Positions 11,701-22,791 of a DNA stretch of 64,000 nt are shown here, in pieces (the stretch's first letter is position 1; each line of letters opens with the position of its first letter). The position numbers and the translations under genes are program-made. Origin of the DNA: Lomentospora prolificans (Eukaryota; Ascomycota; Sordariomycetes; Microascales; Microascaceae); the NCBI GenBank assembly GCA_029532625.1, contig JARFXM010000011.1, positions 3,113,501 to 3,177,500 on the forward strand. Direction: 5' to 3'. Under the pieces are notes generated by a model, which saw only the letters and a list, made by a program, of their open reading frames with translations, had not been told where the DNA came from and did not search any database.

Positions 11701-13085
11701 GGTGTCGTCGTTAGCGATTGAAAACTCGGTCCTAGAGAGATATACTGCCGAGTTAGAGCATGCTATTGCAGACTCTACCAAGCCAATCCTCTTGATCATG
11801 CTGCCCTTTGCCTTCACACAGAGTGTTGAATACTGTTTCCAGGCGTTAGGTTTCTGGTGTGTCCCTCATCTCTTACTTCAATTCATTTTATCTTCAGGCA
11901 TCTGTATCCGATTCGTTCTCTAGACGCTTCTACTGACTTTTCCGTCTTCGGACAGGTACGGATGTCGCCTGGTCTCTTTCGGGGAATTAGACATGGTCAA
12001 CTTCTTCGTCGCATTCCTGGGTGTCTTTTTCTCGGGCCAGCAAGCTTCCATTCTTTTTGGATTCTCGAGCAGTAGGTCTTTGTCCTACACCCCAGGATGC
12101 TCACGGTACTAACAACAGGGTAGGCATGACGAAGGCAACAAACGCAGCCAACTATGTCTTTTGGCTCGAGCAGCTTAAGCCAACAATCACGGAAACCGAG
12201 GAGAACCGTGAGGTCGGCCCCAACGGCTTCAAATCTCTCGACTTGGATAAAGTGCAATTCTCGTACCCGATGAGACCCCATGCTCGTGTCTTGCGTGGTG
12301 TTGACCTCCAGGTAAATCCCATCCCTACTTTCTCCGTTTCTGTTGGCGATCTTGCTCCCCCACTTTGATATTCTTTCCCTGCGCTCGGACTAACTCAAGT
12401 GTCATAATAGATTAAGCAAGGGCAATTCGTTGCCTTTGTTGGCGCGTCCGGTTGCGGAAAGAGTACCATGATCTCAATGTTGGAACGTTTCTACGACCCA
12501 GTTCAGGGCCGTCTCATCGTCGATGGCAAGGGCATGAACGAAATGAACCCTTGGCTATTCCGCAAGGACGTAGCGCTTGTCCAGCAGGAGCCTAAGCTGT
12601 ATCCTGGTACCATCCGCGAGAACATTTCCATGGGTGTCCCTAACGAGGATGCGTCATCGGTTTCCGAGGCAGACATCATCAAAGCGTGTCAGTCGGCCAA
12701 TGCCTGGGACTTTATATGTTCCCTTCCCGACGGACTAGACACACTCTGTGGAACCAACGGCCTTCAACTCTCCGGCGGCCAACGTCAGCGCATCGCGATT
12801 GCTCGGGCTCTTATTCGGAACCCTGGCCTGCTTCTCCTCGACGAGGCTACCAGTGCCCTAGACACACAGTCGGAGAGAATCGTGCAGGATGCATTGAACC
12901 AAGCCGCTGCGACGGGCGACAGGATCACGATTGCTGTCGCTCATCGGTTGTCGACTGTTCGCCATGCCGACGTGATTTGTGTGTTCCATGGTGGTAAGAT
13001 CGCGGCAGCGGGCACGCATGAGGAGCTGCTGGCAAAGAGTGAAATGTACAGAAAGATGTGCGAAGCGCAGAATCTCGACGGGTAA
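8709..13085 (+). CDS. ABCB-type multidrug ABC exporter (full size)
   Basis: An ATP-driven exporter of the MDR/P-glycoprotein class in the order TMD1-NBD1-TMD2-NBD2, about 1,280 residues, the usual size. The first exons are 8709-8804, 8866-9053 and 9112-9769, with the fourth starting at 9827; further introns follow near 11026, 11258, 11857, 12074 and 12312. NBD1 has Walker A GASGSGKST (about 10107), signature LSGGQKQR (about 10446) and Walker B ILLLDEATSALD. NBD2 has GASGCGKST (12441), LSGGQRQR (about 12769) and LLLLDEATSALD. Both H-loops (IAHKLATI, VAHRLSTV) are present, so both ATP sites look competent. A charged linker rich in D, E and S joins the halves. The ATG at 8709 precedes a glycine-rich N terminus. 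It sits in the plasma or vacuolar membrane by family; the substrate is unknown, with drugs, toxins or own metabolites all possible. Confidence 0.93.
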
Positions 13086-14814
13086 CTTCTCACGCAGTAC
13101 AGCGCGCCTCTTCTATGTTGTTTATTAGAACGAATCCGCCGACCAGGTTCATAATAGAATATAGAATCGAAGCAGGTAGCCTCATGCACAAGATAAGGAG
13201 GCTGCTCGGGCTCTTTTGTCCATTTATTCTCATTCTTTTGTCTAGAATAGATTTTCTTCATACACTCTTAGCTTGATATAAGAAATCACCTACTTGGGTA
13301 GTTTATAGATTATTTGGCAGATCGTAAATCGCATATAGAACTCACTAGTCTGGAAACCAAACAACATGTATATCGCCAAACTCGTTATGGCCTCTTGCCC
13401 TGACACTTGAAATACTTTAGCCCTTCGTCAGACGCGCGCCGTGTTTGCCACTCAGCAGCATCAAGTGGGCTATGCTGGTCCGACCTGCGCGGCAGGTTTC
13501 ATGATGGATTTCCGCAGGCTTTGGTTCCCCAAGCAAGCCTATCAGTGACGATAAGGAACGATACAGCGTATACACGTCCCTAATCTGAAAATCAAGAGTC
13601 ACAATTTTCTTCTTCAGAACTGAGCAGCGCATGCCAGAACAGCACCATTTCCGAGTAGACCAGTAGCCAAGGAGAGAGTAAGAATTCCTACAACGCCCAG
13701 GCCCGCCGATCTAGTGGTTAGGGAGAATTGATCTTATGAGCGGGCGAACAATAGACTTTACTCCGTCTCTCATCGGGGGTTGAGAATTGGACTTCACAGT
13801 GTCGCGGCTTACTTCGAGGAGCCAGCAGGAACGCGTCCGTAGCACGAGAGCCAACAGCTGCGGCATAATAGTAGAAGGTAGAAAAGAATATTGTGTTGGT
13901 GTAGGGTAACTGTCACAGTGGATGCCTCAGTCATGATTAATACAAAATCGCAGACCTGCCCAACTTATTAATGCTTTATATTAGGTAGTCAGTTCTTCCT
14001 CTCTTGGAAGAACAACTAACAGAATATGCCAGTTTATTATGATCATTTGAGCTATTTGAGTGCTCAAGTCTTTGGAGGCGACCTGACCTATTATTATATT
14101 ATTGTGATTATTCCGTTATATGATATTATCTATTGTCGATTTCTAGAAGTCTTACTATTTCAGTAGGATAGTCAAGCGACGGGCTATTCTCATGATCTAG
14201 ACTATTTGACTACCCTTTCTATTGTTTTGACTTGTTAATCCCGTTGATCAATCATCTTCTTACGTATCAGATCAATCAAAGATCTGACAATACCCCAGCA
14301 CCATGCGAATGAGCTGCACGAAGAGATGTAACCCCAAATCCGAATTGCCCGAAACTTCCCTTGGGCAGTGTTGCCCAGCGCGGCTGACCATAGAGGCCCA
14401 TACGTCGCAGCCCGTATCCGCTGTAGTCTGGACCCTGACGCGCCTATCACCGAAGCACAACAGAAAGGAATCTCAACACGTGCACGCTGTGCGGATGTAT
14501 CGGGATCTCCCTATTCAACTCGGCTGCAATTCCGTAGCTGTTCTGTGGTGTAATACAATGCACGGGTATCCGATATGCGAGCGCGTCCAGCTGTCATCGG
14601 CAGAGGTGTGTAGGTACCTTAGCACCCATTCTACATACGAAACAGCTTCTCAGGGACCAGGTCCGCTATTAGCGCTAATAGGATATTGCATCCTCCTGCA
14701 CTGTGTTCTGTGCTTGACGCCTGCGTTCCCACCCCGTGCGTTTGCGACACCGCGGCGGAGCCGGACGACCGAAATACCGAGGGACCCATTTTTGGTCGGT
14801 CAGTGCGACGCGAA
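13086..14814. other. Gene-free region
   Basis: No supported gene lies here. Bases 13930-14240 are notably AT-rich with many TA-containing words. Open frames at 14303-14845 carry no recognisable domain; the first recognisable PDR-transporter sequence appears only at about 14815. Confidence 0.55.
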
Positions 14815-15700
14815 TACGCAGAATATCTCTGTGATGCCAGCATGACCATGTTTGGAATCGCGCATTCCAAGAACACTCGAGTTGGTGATGATTTCATTCG
14901 CGGTATCAGCGGCATTGAGAGGAAGCGGGCCACCATCGCGGAGGCAGCTCTAAGCTACTCGCCGTTGCAATGCTGGGATAATAGTACACGAGGCTTAGAT
15001 CGTGCTAACGCACTCGGGTTTTGCCGCACACTCCGGATCCAGGCCGACATTCTCGGCACAACCGCGTGTGTCATCGAGTCGCAGACTTCCAGTCTTCAGC
15101 TGGGCCGACGTCTGCTGTAATGTCAAGGCCATGGGTGAGATACGCCGCATTCTGGACCATGTTGATGGATGGGTAAAACTAGGAACCTTAACCGCCCTCA
15201 TGGTATGGCACTCTTGACCCTATAGGGCGGTATCGTTGGACTGCTGACCATCACGATGTTCTCTTCTGCGGTGTTATTGCCGGCCCGTATTCCATCCTTG
15301 GCTTCTGGATCTTCATGTACAGCTGTAATCCTTTTACCTACTTTGTAGAAAGTTTAATCGGCACAGCACCTCCGAACACCGGGGCCACTTGCGCTCCAAA
15401 TGAGTACCTGCGGTTCAACGCACCGAACGGTTCTACCTGCATTGAATATTACATGCAGGACTACATGGATGTGGCTGGCGGCTTCCTTAGGTATCCTCAA
15501 GCCACAGGTCAATGTGAGTTGGCGGAGACGAACAAGTTCCTAAGGGGAGTCAACATCAACTTCGCTAATCGTTGGCGGGACTTTGGAATAATGTGGGCAT
15601 TTGTTTTCTTTAACGTCATCCTTGCCGTCCTCTTCTTCTGGCTCGTTCGTGTGCCCAAGTCGAAGAAGCCCAAGAGCGCGCATAATAGACGACCGCCAAA
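14815..15700 (+). pseudogene. Collapsed PDR-type (ABCG) ABC transporter relic
   Basis: Three blocks of a pleiotropic-drug-resistance transporter lie in order, with everything between them deleted. Block 1 (about 14815-15100) is the end of NBD1: DFIRGISGIERKR is the ABCG signature with the second glycine changed to isoleucine, followed by [19 protein letters not shown]. Block 2 (about 15125-15202) is the lead into NBD2, [18 protein letters not shown], broken off just before Walker A. Block 3 (about 15240-15690) is the end of TMD2: FWIFMYSCNPFTYFV, a cysteine-bearing extracellular loop and the last membrane span. TMD1, the catalytic part of NBD2 and most of TMD2 are missing, and the blocks lie in different frames. 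An intact gene of this family codes about 1,450-1,500 residues, so this is a non-functional remnant. It lies 1.7 kb downstream of the intact ABCB exporter, which belongs to a different subfamily. Confidence 0.85.
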
Positions 15701-15755
15701 AGATGCCACTCACCCTTGCAACAACCACCCCCTATTCTCGCTATGTTTTATTTAA

Positions 15756-16352
15756 GAATGGTCGCAATGTCAAATAAAGGCGGCTTGTATTATATATAAA
15801 TACTCTCTCATTACTTTATTCTCCTCGTATTCTTTAAAATTGATTTCCATTTTTGAGTGAATGCATTGAGTTTGATGGAACTTCACGCATGGATTCCAGA
15901 GCAAATTGCGGCGCTATGGCTGTGATAGAAGATCATATCCCGAGATACGCGGCCTGCGCCATTAGCGGCAGGTCAGCTAGACGGCATGTCGGTGCACTAT
16001 AAGCATAGTAGACATCCCGGGGCGGCACTCTCCTGGAGGCTCCATCATACATATCACAAGCGCCTTTCGGCATCAGAAGGGTCTCCAATAACGCACGGGG
16101 CTTCAACGTTACATGACGTTTTTTAATGGTTCAGGAGGGATCAAACGATTCAAGAGGGCCTTTACTGTCAATCCCTTGGTTACATTCGTTCAGCACATCA
16201 GGAGACTGTGGGGGGCGCGTTCAGCCACTTCAGTCCGAACCGATCTTCGTCAAGTCCCTCTTTATTTCAACCGTGAAAAGTAAATAGCCCGTTTGGTGTA
16301 TACTCCGCAGCGGACGTTCACCCCTCAGGGTGCACTACTCTAGTATCCCTGC
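15756..16352. other. Intergenic, no gene seen
   Basis: This stretch separates the ABC relic and the 3' end of the AA8 gene. It starts with an AT-rich tract with TATATATAA at about 15790. No open frame of interest is present. Confidence 0.5.
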
Positions 16353-17254
16353 CTAACCCATTACCTTTGTCGACGACTTACATACACGTTTCCGGGTTTC
16401 GCACTCTCCTGGCACAATATCCGTTGCGAGCTCTGTCCAAGCCTGGTAGTCGGCCCTGGTAACATTCTCCACAGGGACAGTCCACTGCGCATACCCCAAG
16501 GTATGATACTGTAATGTAATATTGGACGGACACCCCGGGTTTGTTGGGGGGTCCGCCGCGTGTGCATAACCAAACATTATCTCCCCTGTGCTCGAGTTGG
16601 AGCTTCCGGCGTTTTCTCCCTGAGGGTCATTCCAGGAGAAACAGTTCTCACACCGATACACTAGTTCATAGCGCGACTCATTGACAAACGAGCGGATTTG
16701 AGTTAGGGTAGGAGAGCCCTCGCCTCCGTACGGATCCGGCATGAAGTAATCCGTAGCCCAGCGAAAGGAGGTGAGGACCTGGTTATTATACGGGTAGGCC
16801 ACAAGGAGAAGGGAGGAGATCATATGGCCGTTGTGAGCGATTCCGCACCAGCCAGATCTTTCGGCGCTGATGCTCGCACAGCTCTGAGTGGCAATAAAAT
16901 TAGTCTAAGCTAATAGTTGACATGGAGGTTAATATCGTATCATGGACTTACGAGGTAACCGATATATTCAGTGGCATCACTTGTCGTTGAGCCTTCGGGC
17001 AAGACGATACCAAACGTGAGGCCTCCGTCGCCGTTTTCCGCCGGAGGTGCCGTCCAGGTCTCGAAGCTGATGCCCGTCTCTTCGTCAGTATAAGAACCTG
17101 GAATCAAATCCGGGTATTGGGCCAGTGAATCTCTCGCGACTAGTAGAACGATTAGCAAGAGCGTGATGGACAGCTGGTAGAGATACCCACGTAAGAGTGA
17201 CCCCAGGGCCGTTATGGCAAATACGCGACGTAGAAAACTCATCTTGCCAATCAA
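16353..17254 (-). CDS. Stand-alone AA8 cytochrome domain (CDH type)
   Basis: Two exons, 17254-16952 and 16883-16353, join in phase after a 68-bp intron and code 277 residues (273 if the second Met at 17242 is used). The N terminus has a hydrophobic stretch (ITLLLIVLLVARDSLAQ) that fits a signal peptide. The rest is the heme-b cytochrome domain of cellobiose dehydrogenase: YTDEETGISFETW at the start, GIAHNGHMISSLLLVAYP with the probable methionine heme ligand, and LQYHTLGYAQW with the probable histidine ligand. Paired cysteines (CENC, GECETRKRVC) fit a secreted fold. No flavin dehydrogenase domain follows, so this is a single-domain electron-transfer protein. By family it could pass electrons to LPMOs or reduce ferric iron outside the cell. 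A decayed fragment of its last exon is found at 3838-3925. Confidence 0.85.
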
Positions 17255-19180
17255 TTGGTATCCATGTGGTTACCGTAGACTGGCCCCCGAAGTACAGATC
17301 CTCGCTTCGTTGAGATGCAGCGGAGTACAACAGTTTCTGTGAAGTTGGAGAATTTTCCGTTCGGTGGCTTCCCACCCACTTCGGCGACGGAAGGTGCCAT
17401 CGATTTCTATAACGAATGGCGTAAGCTCCGCAGGTAGTTGTCCAGAAAAGTTCTCAACGAAACCGTGGGGAAAGTGGCCCGGCAATACATAACCGAGATG
17501 ACCAATATCTGCCAATTAAGCACTATGGGTAAATTGCGTGGCCAATCCGCACCACGCCGGAGAGATTGTTATTCCTTCGAAACACGCCTTAATTTGTATA
17601 GATCCGCCGCATGATGCGCCTCTCTGATATACCGGCGTGGGGTATAAGATGATGAAAACGAGAGTTGCCGTCGACTGGTCATATATATTGATGATTTTAT
17701 GGTAAGTCAAATCGACCGCGCATTCACGGTATTCAAACCAGAACCTTTGAAGGCGTCCTATACCCGTTGGGCCATTTTCCTGTAATCCCCTATGCCGTGA
17801 AGGCCAGCGAGAAGCCCATTGCGCGGATTCTAAACAATCTGAGATCGGGTTGGGGAAAAGAGACTGGCAGCAAATGAAATGAGTGAACTTAATCCCAATG
17901 CTCTGACCTAATTGAGTACCCGCCGTTATATCTAAGAAAGATATTCTGAAGCACTTTCTTCTTGTTCAGGGCGGTCGTCAGGGACGGGACAGGTCAATCA
18001 ACTCAGCACAAGAGGCCACAATGTATCACCTCGACACGGACTGGATCTTGTTGAATGAGTCCCCTCGTCGTCTACACCCATCAGTGACGGCTTCAAGAAT
18101 CATCCGCGAGTTTGGGTTAACGTGCCATACTGCGACCCTACTAGTGGCCTTGATGAGTACATTCATCCCATCGATTACAAATAAAACAGCCGTCTCACAG
18201 ATCAACTTCGATGTTCCCAACCCTTTGAGAGACGGTGATACGCCAAAGCAAATCCATCCCTCGTGGACTCTTTGTCGGCGGCTATAGAACTACACGCCTC
18301 ACGGCCGACAGGAAGGAGCGAGCTACTCTATGATCTATGCTACACACTTCCCAGATGCTTTTATGCTCGGGGATGATATTCTCCCGCCACGGAGTATACT
18401 AAGCAGCCCATTCAGATAAGGGCTCGGACGAGACACCGGTGACCCCAAGAAGCGCACAGGGGTCGGAGGGGTTCGTGAATCACTTGAGTGCGTGGGTGTG
18501 ACCCATGTTGGAGACGAGAGGATCAGGTGTCGACCACACTGTTATGACCGATCCGATAGAGGAAAATATGGAGCTAGGTTCTTCGGAGCCTTCGAAATAG
18601 ATGAGGGGACGACCTTCGCCAAGGGTTGGGGCTGCCATGGCAACGAGGCGGAAGAGAGTCTGCGTCTGCGTTTTAGAGTTTTACACCGTTTGATAGTTTA
18701 TTCTGGGCTACGGGGGCAAATGTCAGAGATTTTCAAGTACTGGTATTGCAGTTTACAAGGTGTATTAGAAAAGACCGAGCAGTGTATTGACACGAGAGGC
18801 TCGCATTCCTAACACTTTTTCTACAACTAATATCCGACAACTAATAGTAACTCTTCAACTTACTGCAGCGTTTATTGAGCCTCCAGCCTCTTCTTTTTTG
18901 TATTTCCATTGACTACTATGGTCGGAGTGTCGAGTGTCTCCGACCAGCCCAAAAAGTGGTGCTTTAAGCCCATCTTGATATCTATGTATGCATGTCACTG
19001 CACAATTCTAAATGTTTTGGCATAGGCTTGCGCTCTAAATTAAAGAGCACCCAGGCGTGAGCGGACTATATTATCATGGCCAGCACCCGGAATATCAATC
19101 CGCACTATTTGCGAACCCGGATATTGATCTTCTCCCCCCCGATGGCCCTTTTAGCACCCATAACACCATCTACTTGTAGC
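17255..19180. other. Gene-poor region with possible coding debris
   Basis: No intact gene is supported. Between 18020 and 18800 there are several short plus-strand frames (18021-18287 and 18492-18812 are the longest) whose reading shifts from frame to frame, as in a decayed gene, but I cannot name a family with any confidence. The remainder looks like ordinary intergenic sequence. Confidence 0.45.
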
Positions 19181-20620
19181 TACCAACTGCACAGACCTTA
19201 CCAATGGAGCACTTGAACACAGTCAGTATATCAGCCATGGATCAGTGGGAGTCGAATAAAACTCTTCTTCGTCGGCTATACCTCGAGGATAGCAAATCGA
19301 AGGAGAAGTCAAGGATAATATCATGGAAACACTATATGGATTTCAGCCCACTTCGTACGTGCACTCATTACCCGAATAACAGCTGAAGCGATCTGCGCTA
19401 ATCGTTCACCAGCTTATGTGGCTACGAAGCGAAATTTGTGATTGACATTCTACTTGCGAATCCTCCGACGTCCCAGCTTCATGACCTAGCACAACTTACC
19501 GATGTAACTGTATAATTGCATGAATATGGTTATTGGCCTTTGTGAACAACCAGGCACTGGAAGTATGGCTGTTATCAAACTATTGTATCCGTTTCCTTGC
19601 CGCTCACAGTGACGCCTCCATGAGGATTGATCACATCAATGCAGAGAGTGGGCGACTTGCTGCGGTACTAATGGCAAAGGCGCCAATCAACCTCAGAAAC
19701 AAATGCATCTCAATCTTGATTAAAGCTGGTGCAGACTGGAGGAAGACGGCATCCTGGCTCCTTTCCGGCTCAATAAAGGTTACCACCCGAGGACAGGGTG
19801 TCAGTATTCAGATTTCTCTTGGATCAAGGTCTCCCTGTCGTTAACCAAGAGCCACATGTTTTCACGGCAAACGTAGATTGTTTTCTCTCCCTTTTTATCC
19901 AGGCGGGTGCGGATATCGGTTTGATACGACATGCCTGGGTCTCTGGCGCAAATCTCAACCCATCCCGCGACGAGTGTTAATATTACACGCCTCTGCAAGC
20001 GGCAGCGCAAGTCGGAGATATAAGCCTTGTCAAGGAACTATGCGCTACCGACACACTCGTCAATCCACCAGGGTCTACTCCCCCGGGAGACCCAGTATGG
20101 TTGCCGCGTGTCTAAAAAAAACACACATATTAGACTTATGGAAGCCTTCATCGCTTCGGGCGCAGATGTGAATGCACTTTCTTGGGTGAAGAATATCAAT
20201 CCGTAGGAGCCACGGCGCGGAGAGGGAAGCTGGATCTTATAATCGCCCTTCTTAACGCCAGAGCGAACGTGAACAGAGGTCCCTACGAGCGCTGGCGGGA
20301 GACCATACCAGAGCCCGGGGGGGGCTATACAGGCGGCCCTCATACAACTTAGAGGTAAGTACGCTTGATTATGCTGCTGAAAGGGGCCACCTCCATGCTG
20401 TACACCTGTTCCTTGAGGCTGATGCGTTGAGTGTAAGATAAGGAGAAATCGGGTATGACGGAGCCATATATTTCGCAGAAAGCGCCCGAAAATATGATAT
20501 TGCTGATTTCCTTTGACAGCATGCTAGGTAGCAAGCGCATTGAAGGACTTTCCATGACATTCCTACACATGAGAGTCGCTTGAAAATCAATTCGACTGAT
20601 ATAAGAACAGTCGAGGCCTG
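19180..20620 (+). pseudogene. Decayed Clr5-domain / ankyrin-repeat gene
   Basis: The 5' part (from the ATG at 19204, or 19237 within the same frame) reads MDQWESNKTLLRRLYLEDSK and then continues in another frame as EVKDNIMETLYGFQP. Together these match the Clr5 DNA-binding-like domain found at the N terminus of many fungal ankyrin proteins, with a one-base frameshift in the middle. Downstream, ankyrin motifs appear in different frames and between stop codons: YYTPLQAAAQVGDISLVKEL (about 19981), LMEAFIASGADVNALS (about 20136), ARRGKLDLIIALLNARANVN (about 20220) and LDYAAERGHLHAVHLFLEAD (about 20362). Stops and frame changes separate all of them, so no full protein can be made. The original gene was probably over 1.4 kb long. 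Confidence 0.82.
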
Positions 20621-21408
20621 TACAGTATTAGTGGGGCTGTCGAGCAAGTATCCAATTCATATTGATACCACTGGTCCATCCAAAGCGCGTATTCAACGGC
20701 GTGAGTGCTGACAGGGTATTACAACCCGACGTTGTATTGACTCCCAGAGATGAAGGAAACAACCTACTTAATATATAAGGCAGGAATAGCGGTTCCTGAA
20801 TAGACAATTCCTCGCTCGGCTTGTGTAGTGTAGACTCTTCCCGTCTGAATGTTTGAGAACTGATCCTTCGTGGTCCAATTTTACCTGTACTTTTATTGCC
20901 ACAGGCTGCTGGTGCCGGGATCTGATCTTGTACCGGGCCGGGCGGTGGCACACAGCAGAGTGGAAAGAGCTTGTAAAAAGAAGCACAAATACGTATAGAG
21001 GAGTGATGAGGTTTCTCATTCTTGTGGTTTTGCGGTGGCCGGAGCAACAGGATTGACAGTTCGCCGAGTAGGTTCACGCTAGTTTGTGACTATCCTGTAA
21101 AACTAGATGCCTGGTAGAGTCGATTGTTGGATAATAATAGCCAGCCGGGCACTGCAAGGATGGGTTAAAAAGAGCCGCGATGAGGCTCCAGAAAGAAAAG
21201 TGAGCTACTACTCTGGGCCGTTCAATTGACATCCTGCGACTAAGGTACATCTACAGAGACCCACAGTCCCGAAGGCATCAGTGGAGAATTAATCGATTTA
21301 TATTTAGGAATAATAGCGCGTGGAAACGCCTGAAGAAGATTAATTATTCATACACGTCGTACATTTTCTTTTCCAAGTTATTTAAGCCGCCGGAATGACG
21401 CATCCATC
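20621..21408. other. Intergenic, no gene seen
   Basis: This stretch holds the 3' flank of the mannanase gene and the end of the ankyrin relic. A 149-codon minus-strand frame (21077-20628) has no recognisable features and overlaps the relic, so it is not called. Confidence 0.5.
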
Positions 21409-22791
21409 TTACGCATCGTTATTAAGAGCGTTCATCTTGGCCGCGTGTTCATAGACAAGAGTCTGCGCCTCCTCATCGTCAAGGTAGATGGTGAAGCCGT
21501 CGTTGTGGTTTCGGCCGAAGGAGTAGTCCGAGTATCCGTATTGCCAGTACATGTCAGAAATCTTCTCCTCGACAGCAATCTCTTGCCAGCCACCAATGAC
21601 CTCGAGCCTGGTCTCGTTGCGGGTCTGGCCGAGAGTCTCCTGGCGAGCCTCGGGGGTCATCCATCCGTACTCCTCGTGGACGACGGGCTTGCCGGCCTTT
21701 CTGCCGGACTCGGCGTGATCGCGGATCCACTGGTTGGTCCACTCGACGGTCTTGCTCCACCAGTCGGGGTAGGAGTGGAAGACGCCGAAATCAATATTTT
21801 CGAGGGTGAGCTCGTGGTCGAAGTCGCCACCGTCGGCTCCGTTGTAGGCCCAGTCGTCGGACTCGATATTGAAGCCGCCCTCACCGCCCCAGGTGACGAG
21901 GTGGTTGGAGTCGAGGCTCTTGATGTAGGTGCTCATCTCGTCGATCCACCCGGTCATGAGTTCGACGGTGCAGTTCTCGCTGCGGGGAAGGTTGCGGGTG
22001 CCGTCAGCGCCGCAGCGGGGCTCGTTGGCGAGTTCCCAGGCCATGATGGCGGGGGAGTCCTTGTAGCGGTTGACAAACTCCTTGACGTAAGCCTTGAAAT
22101 GGTCCTTGATGATGGGAAGGCGGTAGAACTGGAAATGGCGTTAATAATAGCATTTCACCAATCGATAATATTACAGACACGTCAAGCTGCACTTACGTCA
22201 TCGTGGTACTGGCCACCAAGGTTGACGGTGTACATGTCCATACCGCCATAGTCCGCCCAGTTGTTGGTGAGCGCGACAATGAGCTTGATGCCAACCTTCT
22301 CGGCGGCGTCGACAACCTTGTCGAAGCCCTCAATGGTGATGGTGGGCTTGCCGTTGTCCCACCTCTGGAAAACGACCTCGGTGGCGGCACCCTCGCCGCC
22401 GTATTGGGGGAGACCGTTGGGATCGTAGGTGGAGTTCTTGTCGTTGAAGCCCCAGGTTCGGAAGACGCTCAAACCGGCATCCTTGGCGGCAGAGAGACCT
22501 TTTTCAACATCGTCTTGAGTCTACACACTGGTGTTAGCTGCACGGCGCCCTCTTTCTTTTTTTTTTTTCTTCTTTCTTTGGTCTAAAGGAACAAAAACGT
22601 ACGCCGCTGAAGGGGAAGTAGTAGGCATTGCTTCCAGCAAAGTAAAAGTCCTTCCCATCAAGTTGAAACTTGCCATCCTTGACAGTGACGAAACCGTTCT
22701 TGGGCTTGCAACCCCTGCGACGGTGGGGGCCAGCAAAGGCACCGGTGGCAGCGAGGCCGAGAGTCAAGACGGTAGAAGCCTTAATATGCAT
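21409..22791 (-). CDS. Secreted endo-1,4-beta-mannanase, GH5_7
   Basis: Three exons, 22791-22603, 22520-22197 and 22128-21409, join in phase to code 410 residues. The enzyme cleaves internal beta-1,4-mannosidic bonds of mannan and galactomannan outside the cell. Residues 1-20 form a signal peptide ([19 protein letters not shown]), followed by a short basic stretch (PHRRR) that could be a propeptide. The catalytic barrel begins at [20 protein letters not shown]. The acid/base glutamate is E207 in WELANEP, and the nucleophile is one of E323/E324 in VHEEYGW; the HSYPDWW segment also belongs to the conserved active-site region. There is no carbohydrate-binding module. The first intron holds a long T-run on the plus strand (22556-22569). 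A second M (MHIKA) is not needed: the start is well placed for the signal peptide. Confidence 0.95.

Noticed and set aside
13690..13800. tRNA-like words (gatctagtggttag ... gggttgagaattgg)
   Set aside because: No acceptor stem or full cloverleaf could be built, and the T-arm consensus is not matched.
21445..22251. 268-codon open frame antisense to the mannanase gene
   Set aside because: It mirrors the coding strand of a well-supported GH5_7 gene and has no domain; its Val/Gly-rich content is what antisense of a GC-biased gene gives.
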